Source: Polaromonas sp.
GTDB lineage: Bacteria; Pseudomonadota; Gammaproteobacteria; Burkholderiales; Burkholderiaceae_C
Direction: 5' to 3'
DNA: 47,571 bases
Assembly: GCF_029945925.1 (NCBI RefSeq)
Contig: NZ_JAQSDN010000054.1
Span: 119,138 to 166,708, forward strand
This document shows positions 25,805 to 33,060 of this stretch, one piece after another. Under the pieces are notes generated by a model. That model had not been told where the DNA came from and did not search any database. It saw only the letters and a list, made by a program, of their open reading frames with translations. Every line of letters starts with the position of its first letter. Positions within the stretch are counted from its first letter, which is position 1. Made by a program: the position numbers and the translations under genes.

Positions 25805-26752
25805 TCAGTGTTGTTGCACGGTCAGGGCGACTGCGGCGATGCGGTCGGCGCCAGCATATGCCGGCATCTCGAGTTCCTCGCCGAACACATCCGGGTCGAG
25901 TTCGCGGTAGTCGAAGCGGCAGCCGGCGCGCCGGAGCACCGGCCCTACGGCCGCCAGGAAAGGGTCGCGGCCTTCAAGAACGGGCACGCCGGTGTACAGC
26001 AGCAGTTGCCCGCCGGCGCGCAGGCGTGGCAGGCCCTCCGCGACGATGCGCTCTCCCAGGCCGGTGCCGAGGCTGCCACCACCGTTGCGGTAGACGCGGC
26101 CGGCCGGGTCCACCAGGTAGGGCGGGTTGGCAACGATGAGGTCGAACAGCCCGTCAGCCGCGCCGTACAGGTCGCCTTGCCGGCACTGCACGCCCGCCAC
26201 GCCGTTGAGTTCGGCATTGGCGCGCGCATACGCCAGCGCCTGGGGGTTGATGTCGGCCAACACCACCTCAGCCCGAGCGCCGGTTTGCCTCGCAGCGACG
26301 AGCCCGCCCGGCCCCGCGCCGCAGCCCACGTCGAGGATGCGGGCCTGCTCCTGCAGCGGCTGCTGGCGCAGCGTGCTTTCAATCAGCGAAGCAAAGCGGC
26401 AGGTGTCCGGCCCGAAAAACACCGCGTCCGCGCCCTGGGTGGGGTAGGCGCTGTGCGCGAACAGCATGCTGCCCAAGGTCGAAAAACGCACCTTGCTGCG
26501 AAACAGTCCGGCTTGCGGCTCCAGCAGCTTGCCTGCCTGCATCGCCTCCAAGGCTTCGACGGGCAGCAATGAAGAATCGAAGGGCCGGCTCCAGCCGAAC
26601 ACATCGCGCAGCGTGCGCGCCTTGCCAGCGCCAGGCCTGGCATTGACACGCGCATGTGTGGCCGGTGTCACGGTGGTGAATTCGTACTGCGCATGGCGCA
26701 GCCAGGCGCCGAGATGGACAAGGGCCATGTGTAAAGGTGAGGTTGAGGGCAT
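25805..26752 (-). CDS. Class I SAM-dependent methyltransferase with NPPY motif
   Basis: Start uncertain: ATG 26803, 26752 and 26728 are all possible; I use 26752. From it the protein has 315 residues. The SAM motif ILDVGCGAGPGGL lies at about 139-151, the acidic loop ADINPQALAYARANAELNG follows, and the catalytic IVANPPYLVDP at about 206-216 is of the N-methyltransferase type (HemK/PrmC, RlmG, TrmN6-like), which methylates an amide or ring nitrogen. The N-terminal 100 residues are an accessory domain I do not recognise. It is the first gene of the cluster leading into the PurD-like ligase and the HDO protein. A role on rRNA or a protein glutamine remains possible. Confidence 0.72.
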   Translation of the reverse strand: MPSTSPLHMALVHLGAWLRHAQYEFTTVTPATHARVNARPGAGKARTLRDVFGWSRPFDSSLLPVEALEAMQAGKLLEPQAGLFRSKVRFSTLGSMLFAHSAYPTQGADAVFFGPDTCRFASLIESTLRQQPLQEQARILDVGCGAGPGGLVAARQTGARAEVVLADINPQALAYARANAELNGVAGVQCRQGDLYGAADGLFDLIVANPPYLVDPAGRVYRNGGGSLGTGLGERIVAEGLPRLRAGGQLLLYTGVPVLEGRDPFLAAVGPVLRRAGCRFDYRELDPDVFGEELEMPAYAGADRIAAVALTVQQH

Positions 26753-26977
26753 CGGCAAGGACAGCAAGGAAAAGGAAAGCGGTAAGCCGCCGGAATGTCC
26801 CATTACTGTCTTTTCCCTGGCGCGCCGCCGTTGTGGGACGCCGCTGCCGTGCGCCGTAGGACGGCTGCGCGGCGCGGCCCGCCCTGCTCAGCGCCGGCTT
26901 CCCGGCGGTACACGCCAGCCTCGGCCGGGAGGGCAGAGGTGACCTGGCGTGTCAGCGCCTCAGCCAGCACCCCGGTA

Positions 26978-27862
26978 TCAGGCCAGGAACGCGGCGAGTT
27001 CGCGCAGCACGCCGGCGTCTTTCAGGATGCGCCGGTGCCCGAGATCCTGCGTGGCCAGCAGCCGGGCGCCGGTGATGGCCTGGCTGTAGGCCACGCCGTC
27101 GGCAAAGCGGTTGATGCTGTCGTGGCGGTCATGCACCACCAGCGTGGGCTGGGGGATGCGCGGGCCGACGGCGGCAGGTTCGAACTGCGGCATCAGGATG
27201 CCTTCGCGGGCTTCAATGCGCCGCTGCATGGCCGCACGTGTGGACTCGCGCAGGCCGAACACATGCGCAAACAGCCGCGTGTATTCATGCGGCGAGGCTG
27301 GGGGCGCCAGCAGCACCAGCTTGCCGACCGGCAGGCCGCGGCTGGCCGCGTAGGCGCCGGCATTGGCAGCCAGCGAATGCGCGACCAGCGCCTGCACCTG
27401 GTAGCCCGCCTGCAGCAGGCGCGCCACGGCGTAGTCGATGGCACGCGCAAACTGCGGCAGGTTGCTGGTTGACCCGCTGCTGCGGCCATGGGCCGGCATT
27501 TCAAGAATCACCGGCCGCAGGCCGTGCGCCTGCAGGGTGTCGGCCAGTGCCACCATCTGGCCGGCGTGCCCGCCCCAGCCATGCACCAGCAGCACCAGCG
27601 GGCCATGCGGCGCCGCCGGGCGTTCATAAATCGTCAGGCTGGCGTTTTCGAAGGACCAGTTGCTGATGCGCCAGTCCGGTCCCCAGGCGCGCCGGCGCCC
27701 CAGCCAACGGGGCGGCAGCGGCGTGCCAAACAGGCGGGAGGCGGCGCGCACGGCCAGCGCCGGCCAGAGGCGCTGCGAGGCGCCCAGGCCCCAGCGGAAC
27801 AGCCGGGTCACGGGGCTGGCGTTGTAGTAGGCGGTGGTGGCTTCAAGTGATGTGCGTGTCAT
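26978..27862 (-). CDS. Alpha/beta hydrolase
   Basis: 294 residues with a classic fold: oxyanion HGWGG (residues 94-98 region), nucleophile elbow in ALVAHSLAANAG (AHSLA, with Ala instead of the final Gly), acid Asp in VVHDRHDSINRF and His in DLGHRRIL. The substrate is unknown. It lies directly downstream of a 37-residue membrane protein gene and a TetR gene on the same strand, suggesting a small regulated operon. The 225 bp between it and the methyltransferase start contain no recognisable gene. Confidence 0.82.
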   Translation of the reverse strand: MTRTSLEATTAYYNASPVTRLFRWGLGASQRLWPALAVRAASRLFGTPLPPRWLGRRRAWGPDWRISNWSFENASLTIYERPAAPHGPLVLLVHGWGGHAGQMVALADTLQAHGLRPVILEMPAHGRSSGSTSNLPQFARAIDYAVARLLQAGYQVQALVAHSLAANAGAYAASRGLPVGKLVLLAPPASPHEYTRLFAHVFGLRESTRAAMQRRIEAREGILMPQFEPAAVGPRIPQPTLVVHDRHDSINRFADGVAYSQAITGARLLATQDLGHRRILKDAGVLRELAAFLA

Positions 27863-27888
27863 GACAGGCTCCTTTGGTGCTTCCAGGA

Positions 27889-28002
27889 TCAGTACCAGAT
27901 CCAGTCGTCATTGCTGCGCGGCAGGGAGCGCAGCGAGGCAAGGGCGGTGCGGACCGCATGGACGCCGGCAAACACGGCGATGACTACAAACAGGAACAAC
28001 AT
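27889..28002 (-). CDS. Small single-pass membrane protein (37 residues)
   Basis: Begins MLFLFVVIAVFAGVHAVR, a single hydrophobic helix, then an Arg-rich turn and the terminal SNDDWIWY. AGGGAAG lies four bases before the ATG, a good ribosome site. A longer open frame reaches 28107 but would overlap the TetR gene and the operator-like palindrome. It sits 26 bp before the hydrolase gene. I recall similar mini-proteins in Comamonadaceae but know no function. Confidence 0.65.
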   Translation of the reverse strand: MLFLFVVIAVFAGVHAVRTALASLRSLPRSNDDWIWY

Positions 28003-28016
28003 GGCACTTCCCTTTC

Positions 28017-28034
28017 TTCGCACGGTTGTGCGAA
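28017..28034. promoter_or_regulatory. Perfect palindromic operator candidate for the TetR regulator
   Basis: TTCGCACGGTTGTGCGAA is a 7-bp perfect inverted repeat with a 4-bp centre, located 15 bp before the small membrane protein start and 40 bp after the tetR stop. It matches the site at 28687-28704. Confidence 0.65.
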
Positions 28035-28073
28035 ACATGGACCAACAAAAAGCCCTTGTAGGGCTGAAAAAAC

Positions 28074-28676
28074 TCATGGCTGGTAACTTTTTGCCAGGCG
28101 CTGCCAACTGGCCTGCGCACGTTCGGCGGCACGGGGGTCGCGCAGGAAGCGCGTGTCGTGGATCAGGCCCAGCATCAGGGCGTAGATTTCGGCCACGAGC
28201 TGCTCGGGGTCGGTATCGGACCGGAGGTCGCCCTTCTCGACGGCCTGCACGATGGTACGGCGCAGGGCGGCGCGCCAGCGCGTGATCTCGCCGTGCAGGT
28301 GGTCGCGCAAAGGGCCTTCGCGGTCGTCCAGCTCAAAAGCGCCGGCGCTGTACACGCAGCCGGTATGCGCCTCCACGTCCCGCGTGCGCACAATCCAGCG
28401 CTGCACAATGGCGTCCAGCCGCGGCAGGCCTTTGGGCTGCTGCACGGCGGGTACAAACACATCGGCCAGAAAACGCCTCCCGAACTCGTCGATCACGGCT
28501 TTCTGCAGGGCCTCGCGCGAACCGATGCGTGAAAACACCCCGCTCTTGGACAGACCAAGGCGGTCGGCCACGGCCTGAAGCGTGATGGCCTCCAGTCCCT
28601 CGGCCGAGGCGAGGTCCAGCGCCGCACCCACAATCGCGGCGCGGGTCATCTCGCTTTTCTGGGTTTTGGCATCCAT
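28074..28676 (-). CDS. TetR-family transcriptional regulator
   Basis: 200 residues with start at ATG 28676 (MDAKTQKSEMTRAAIV); the frame extends upstream over the operator candidate, making the longer form unlikely. The N-terminal helix-turn-helix reads ITLQAVADRLGLSKSGVFSRIGSREALQKAV. The C-terminal domain, with TGCVYSAGAFELDDREGPLRDHL, resembles the TetR_C_13/YbjK-like group. Palindromes upstream of its own start and upstream of the following gene pair suggest autoregulation and control of the small membrane protein and hydrolase. Confidence 0.88.
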   Translation of the reverse strand: MDAKTQKSEMTRAAIVGAALDLASAEGLEAITLQAVADRLGLSKSGVFSRIGSREALQKAVIDEFGRRFLADVFVPAVQQPKGLPRLDAIVQRWIVRTRDVEAHTGCVYSAGAFELDDREGPLRDHLHGEITRWRAALRRTIVQAVEKGDLRSDTDPEQLVAEIYALMLGLIHDTRFLRDPRAAERAQASWQRLAKSYQP

Positions 28677-28686
28677 GGCGTGGATA

Positions 28687-28704
28687 TTAGCACGACTGTG
28701 CGAT
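28687..28704. promoter_or_regulatory. Second operator candidate for the TetR regulator
   Basis: TTAGCACGACTGTGCGAT has the same GCAC-N4-GTGC core and flanks as the palindrome at 28017-28034, differing in the 4-bp centre and two outer bases. It lies 10 bp upstream of the tetR start codon. Confidence 0.65.
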
Positions 28705-28854
28705 TTATGTTGTCGAGCACATTTTTGCCTGATTCGCGACACCCGGGAGCCGACAGACCCTGACGGTCACCACGGTGTTCATCCTACAGCTGGGGTATGC
28801 CGGCCAGACAAAGATGACTTTGAGCACATCGCTCTTACATTTTTTGGAGCCCCC

Positions 28855-29319
28855 ATGAAAAAGCAATCCCTTGTCCTGACCCTGGCCGCCCTGGCCTGTA
28901 CCGCTGCCTTTGCCCAGGCACCCGCCGGCGTGGTTACAACGCCTTCTGCTCAAGCCAGCCCGACCGCTTCAGGCGGCACACCCGCGGCCAAGGCCGAGAT
29001 GAAGGTCGACACCAAGAAGGCCAATGGCTCCACCCTGTCCGCACCCAACCCGGTGGCTGGTTCGGGCGGCGCTGCTGCCAGCGCCCAAATCAACCCGTCC
29101 GCTTCCGGTGGCGCACCCGCCGCCAAGGCCGAGATGAAGGTCGACACCAAAGTCAGCAACACCGCCATGAACAGCATGGACACCAACGGCGACGGCATGG
29201 TTTCCTCCAGGGAGTGGAACCGTTACCAAACCGCCATGTGGAAAAGCATGAAGCCGGGCAAAAACGGCATGGTGCCGATGACCGACGTTGAAATGATGAT
29301 GAAGGGCACGCCCAAATAA
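28855..29319 (+). CDS. Exported EF-hand protein with internal duplication
   Basis: 154 residues. A signal peptide (MKKQSLVLTLAALACTAAFAQ) is cleaved near AFAQA. Two copies of an (S/T)ASGG(T/A)PAAKAEMKVDTK unit of about 18 residues occur at roughly 37-55 and 84-102, separated by a Ser/Pro/Gly-rich linker. One EF-hand loop, DTNGDGMVSSRE, follows, and the C-terminus is Met- and Lys-rich (MWKSMKPGKNGMVPMTDVEMMMKG). GGAGCCCCC precedes the ATG. It is probably periplasmic and calcium-binding. It diverges from the TetR gene. Confidence 0.82.
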   Translation: MKKQSLVLTLAALACTAAFAQAPAGVVTTPSAQASPTASGGTPAAKAEMKVDTKKANGSTLSAPNPVAGSGGAAASAQINPSASGGAPAAKAEMKVDTKVSNTAMNSMDTNGDGMVSSREWNRYQTAMWKSMKPGKNGMVPMTDVEMMMKGTPK

Positions 29320-29395
29320 GGGACGTGTATTGCGGCGGTTGCATCGGGCGTTACTCACGCCGGGTGTTGCCGTGCAGCGGATCCTGACCCGCCCC

Positions 29396-29425
29396 AAGGC
29401 TGCCTGCGGGCGGCCTTTTGTTTTT
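29396..29425 (+). terminator. Intrinsic terminator after the EF-hand gene
   Basis: AAGGCTGCC-TGCG-GGCGGCCTT forms a GC-rich stem followed by TTGTTTTT, a standard Rho-independent arrangement 77 bp after the stop codon. Confidence 0.8.
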
Positions 29426-29499
29426 GCGGTGGCGGTACCCCCGCGCCTGTCGCCAAGGCGGATGCTTGCGCGAGGGGTGGCCTGCTAAGCTTTCGCCTC

Positions 29500-31524
29500 A
29501 TGAGCGCCCCTTACATCCCCCAGATCCGCCTGTACCAGAACTGGCTGCGCGACACGCGCCAGCTGTCTTTTGACAATTACGACGCGTTGTGGCGCTGGTC
29601 GGTGACGGACCTGGACGCCTTCTGGCAGAGCATCTGGGACTACTTTGAACTGCAGTCGCCCACGCCCCCTACCGACGTGCTGGTCGAGGCAAAAATGCCC
29701 GGTGCGCGCTGGTTTCCCGGCGCGCAAGTCAACTACGCGCAGCAGGTGTTCCGGCATGTCGACAGCGCCCATGCGGCGGGCTTGCCTGCACTGCTCAGCC
29801 ACAACGAAAAAAGCCTGGAAAGCGCCCCGGCGCGCGAGCTGAGCTGGCCCGAGTTGCGCCGCCAAGTGGCGTCGCTGGCGCTGCACCTGCAAGCCCAGGG
29901 CGTGGTGCCGGGCGACCGCGTGGCCGCTTACCTGCCCAACATTCCCGAGGCCATGGTGGCTTTCCTTGCGGTGGTCAGCATAGGCGGCGTGTGGAGCATC
30001 TGCGCGCCCGACATGGGCACGAATGCCGTGCTGGACCGCTTCCGGCAGATCGAACCCAAGGTGCTGATTGCCTGCGACGGCGTGACTTACGGCGGGCGCG
30101 ACATCGACCGCATGGCGGTGGTGGCGGAGATCCGCGCGGCCTTGCCTTCGCTGCAGCACGTGATTGTTCATTACAACCTCGATGCCAGCAATTCAATAGC
30201 TGACAGCGACCGTTTTGAAAGGGCTACAGCCCGAAATGACGCAAAAACCGCGACCTTTGAGCCGATGTGGCTGCCGTTCGACCATCCGCTGTGGATCGTC
30301 TATTCCAGCGGCACCACCGGCTTGCCCAAACCCATCGTGCACGGCCATGGCGGCACCGTGCTGGTGGCGCTGGCGCTCAAGACCCTGCACAACGACATCG
30401 GCTGCAGCTACGAAGCCAACTCTTTCGGTGAGCGTTACCACTGGTACAGCTCCACCGGCTGGGTGATGTGGAACGCCCAGGTCAGCGGCCTGCTCAACGG
30501 CACGACCTGCTGCATTTACGACGGCAACCCCGGCGGCGGCAAGGACAAGCCGGACTGGACCACCTTGTGGCGTTTCGGCGCGAAACTGGGCGTGACGTTT
30601 TTTGGCGCCGGCGCGGCGTTTTTTGCCAACTGCCTGAAGGCCGGCGTGGACCTGTCGACCTGCGGTGACCTGTCGTCCGTCCGCGCGCTGGGCACCACCG
30701 GCTCGCCGCTCTCGCCCGAGGCGCAGACCTGGGGCACGGCGCAGTTCGGGCGCATTGCCACAACCGAAGCGCAACAGGACATCTGGTGGTGCAACATCTC
30801 GGGCGGCACGGACTTCGCGGGCGCCTTCATAGGCGGCAACCGCGAGCTGCCGCAGGTGCCGGGCGAGATGCAGTGCCGTCTGCTCGGTTGCGCGGTCGAG
30901 GCCTGGAACGAGCAGGGCCAGCCGGTGACCGGCGAGGTCGGCGAGCTGGTCTGCAGCCAGCCGATTCCCTCGATGCCGCTGTACTTCTGGGGCGATACCG
31001 GCAACGCGCGTTATATCTCGAGTTATTTCGACATGTACCCAAACGTCTGGCGCCACGGCGACTGGCTCAAGATCACGCCCTCGGGCAGCTGCATCATCTA
31101 CGGCCGCTCCGACGCCACCATCAACCGCCACGGCCTGCGCATGGGCACCAGCGAGCTGTACAGCGCGGTCGAGGCGCTGCCGGAGGTGATCGACTCCATG
31201 GTGGTGGACCTGGAGTACCTGGGGCGCGAAAGCTACATGCCGCTGTTTGTGGTGCTGCGCGAAGGCGTGCCCCTCGACGAGGTCATGAAGGCCAGGCTCA
31301 ACAACGCGATCAAGACGGCGTTGTCCCCGCGTTTTGTGCCCAATGAAATTTTCCAGGTGCCGGAGATTCCGCGCACCCTGTCGGGCAAGAAACAGGAGCT
31401 GCCGATCAAGAAGCTGCTGCTGGGCCAGCTCATCGACAAGGTGGTCAATCGCGACGCGATGGCCAACCCCGGTTGCCTGGACTGGTACGTTGCGTTTGCG
31501 CAGCGGCGTGCCAGCGTCGCCTGA
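29500..31524 (+). CDS. Acetoacetate-CoA ligase (acetoacetyl-CoA synthetase)
   Basis: ATP-dependent activation of acetoacetate to acetoacetyl-CoA; 674 residues. The N-terminal WQSIWDYFELQSPTPP and MPGARWFPGAQVNYAQQVF, the AMP-binding motif VYSSGTTGLPKPIVHGHGG (268-286), WYSSTGWVMWN, and the terminal ALSPRFVPNEIFQVPEIPRTLSGKKQELPIKKLLLG are characteristic of the AACS family in the ANL superfamily. The last block contains the conserved Lys region modified in related synthetases. Residues about 230-249 are encoded by an in-frame copy of element A and have no counterpart in my memory of the family. The role would be ketone-body or poly-hydroxyalkanoate carbon use. Confidence 0.92.
   Translation: MSAPYIPQIRLYQNWLRDTRQLSFDNYDALWRWSVTDLDAFWQSIWDYFELQSPTPPTDVLVEAKMPGARWFPGAQVNYAQQVFRHVDSAHAAGLPALLSHNEKSLESAPARELSWPELRRQVASLALHLQAQGVVPGDRVAAYLPNIPEAMVAFLAVVSIGGVWSICAPDMGTNAVLDRFRQIEPKVLIACDGVTYGGRDIDRMAVVAEIRAALPSLQHVIVHYNLDASNSIADSDRFERATARNDAKTATFEPMWLPFDHPLWIVYSSGTTGLPKPIVHGHGGTVLVALALKTLHNDIGCSYEANSFGERYHWYSSTGWVMWNAQVSGLLNGTTCCIYDGNPGGGKDKPDWTTLWRFGAKLGVTFFGAGAAFFANCLKAGVDLSTCGDLSSVRALGTTGSPLSPEAQTWGTAQFGRIATTEAQQDIWWCNISGGTDFAGAFIGGNRELPQVPGEMQCRLLGCAVEAWNEQGQPVTGEVGELVCSQPIPSMPLYFWGDTGNARYISSYFDMYPNVWRHGDWLKITPSGSCIIYGRSDATINRHGLRMGTSELYSAVEALPEVIDSMVVDLEYLGRESYMPLFVVLREGVPLDEVMKARLNNAIKTALSPRFVPNEIFQVPEIPRTLSGKKQELPIKKLLLGQLIDKVVNRDAMANPGCLDWYVAFAQRRASVA
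30187..30242 (+). repeat. Element A copy 6, inside a coding sequence
   Basis: CAGCAATTCAATAGCTGACA then GCGACCGTTTTGAAAGGGCT and ACAGCCCGAAATGACG follow the element A layout, with a degraded left arm. It lies in frame in the acetoacetyl-CoA synthetase gene and encodes about 18-20 residues just before the conserved TFEPMWLPFDHPLWIVYSSG region. Confidence 0.65.
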
Positions 31525-31543
31525 GGCTCACTGCGAACGCTGC

Positions 31544-32437
31544 TCAGGCCGGCTTGCGGTTGACCAGCACGATGCCCAGCGCCACCAGCACCAGCGCCGC
31601 CAGCAGGCTGGGCGTGGCGGCTTCCTTCAGCCACAGCGCACCGAACAGCAGCGCAAACAGCGGCGTGAGGAAAACAAAGACGGAAATCTTGGTCGCCGGA
31701 TAACGGCCCAGCATCCACATCCAGGCCAGGTAGCTGGCGAAAGCACCGACCACCGTCTGCAGGAACAGCGAGGTGAGGGCAAACGGGCTGAAGCTCCAGG
31801 ACCAGCGTTCGCCAAGCGCCAGCGACAGCAGCGGCAGGGTGACGGTGCTGACGGCGACCTGGTAGAACAGCAGTTTTTCCGCCGAGACCCGGGCCAGCGA
31901 CGAAGCGCGGATGACCACCGTGGTCAGACCCCACAACATGCCGGCCACCAGCGCCATCACGTCGCCAACCCAGGTCGGCGCGCCGACGGCGTTGAAACCC
32001 TCGCGCAGCGCAAAGGCCACCGCCGCAAAAGCGCAGGCCAGCCCCACCCACTGCACCGGCCGCAGTGTTTCGGACTTCACCCAGATCGGCAGCAAGGCCG
32101 CTACCCAGAACGGCGAGGTGTAGAGAAACACCGTGAGCCGCGACGCGCTGGTGTACTGCAGGCCCACATACAGGCAGGCAAACTCGCCCGCGAACAACGA
32201 ACCCGCCAGCAGCCCCGCGCGCAGCGAACCATCTGCGCTGAACAGCTTGACGCCGCGCCAGGCGCACCACAGCCAGAGCAGCACGGTGGCGCCGGCAAAC
32301 CGGATGGCGGCCTGGAAGGCCGGCGCCACTTCGGCCAGCGTGGCCTTGACCAGCACCTGCTGGAAGCCCCAGAACAGGCAGCAGGCCAGCAGCAGGGAAA
32401 TGGAGAGGGTGTCGAGATGGGTTTTGCGTGGCGTCAT
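31544..32437 (-). CDS. EamA/DMT-family transporter
   Basis: 297 residues from ATG 32437 (MTPRKTHLDTLSI). Ten hydrophobic segments arranged as two EamA repeats: the first has LLACCLFWGFQQVLVKAT and the second has VMALVAGMLWGLTTVVIRAS, each beginning with the family's W-G motif. The end is LLAALVLVALGIVLVNRKPA. Probably exports a metabolite or amino acid; substrate unknown. It converges with the acetoacetyl-CoA synthetase gene, 19 bp apart. Confidence 0.88.
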   Translation of the reverse strand: MTPRKTHLDTLSISLLLACCLFWGFQQVLVKATLAEVAPAFQAAIRFAGATVLLWLWCAWRGVKLFSADGSLRAGLLAGSLFAGEFACLYVGLQYTSASRLTVFLYTSPFWVAALLPIWVKSETLRPVQWVGLACAFAAVAFALREGFNAVGAPTWVGDVMALVAGMLWGLTTVVIRASSLARVSAEKLLFYQVAVSTVTLPLLSLALGERWSWSFSPFALTSLFLQTVVGAFASYLAWMWMLGRYPATKISVFVFLTPLFALLFGALWLKEAATPSLLAALVLVALGIVLVNRKPA

Positions 32438-32465
32438 GCGTGGCGGTGGGTTGCAGCAGGTGCTG

Positions 32466-32984
32466 TCAGAGCGGGTGCTCGGTGTAGAAGCGGCCGCCAT
32501 GAAACAGCAGCGGTGCGGCGCCGACGCGGTGGCTGCAGCGTTCGACCTCGCCGACGAAGATCACGTGGTCGCCTTCTTCGTAGCGGCTGCGGTTGAAACA
32601 TTCAAAGGTGGCTGCTGCACCCGCCAGCAACGGCGAGCCGCCGGCACCTTCGGTCCAGGCGACGCCGTCCCAGCGGCCTTCGCGTTTGGCTGCAAAACGC
32701 TCGGCCAGCCCTTTCTGGTCGGCCGCCAGGATGTTGATCGCGTAGTGCGAACCCGTGCTCAGTGCCGGCAGGGAGCCGGCCGCCCGCGCCAGGCTCCAGA
32801 GCACCAGCGGCGGCTCCAGCGAGACCGAGTTGAAGGAGTTGGCGGTCAGCCCGATCAGATCGCCGCTGGCCGCACGCGCGGTGACGATCGTGACGCCGGT
32901 GGCAAACATGCCCAAGCAGGCGCGGAACTCGCGCGGTGAAAAACTGGGGTGGCTGGCCCGGCGCAAGGCAGTGGGAGGCGTCAT
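32466..32984 (-). CDS. Flavin reductase-like domain protein
   Basis: 172 residues of the flavin_Reduct family (HpaC/RutF-like). The opening FRACLGMFATGVTIVTARAASGDLIGLTANSFNSVSLEPPLVLWSL is diagnostic, followed by HYAINILAADQKGLAERFA and the closing GDHVIFVGEVERCSHRVGAAPLLFHGGRFY. Such enzymes supply reduced FMN or FAD to a monooxygenase, but no monooxygenase component is adjacent. It lies 28 bp upstream of the EamA gene on the same strand, so the two may form an operon. Confidence 0.87.
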   Translation of the reverse strand: MTPPTALRRASHPSFSPREFRACLGMFATGVTIVTARAASGDLIGLTANSFNSVSLEPPLVLWSLARAAGSLPALSTGSHYAINILAADQKGLAERFAAKREGRWDGVAWTEGAGGSPLLAGAAATFECFNRSRYEEGDHVIFVGEVERCSHRVGAAPLLFHGGRFYTEHPL

Positions 32985-33060
32985 GGGGCTAATTTACCCC
33001 AATGCTCCGCATCCGGCGGCCGGTCGGCCGGCCGTCAGGCGCCGCGCGTAAAATCGCGGC

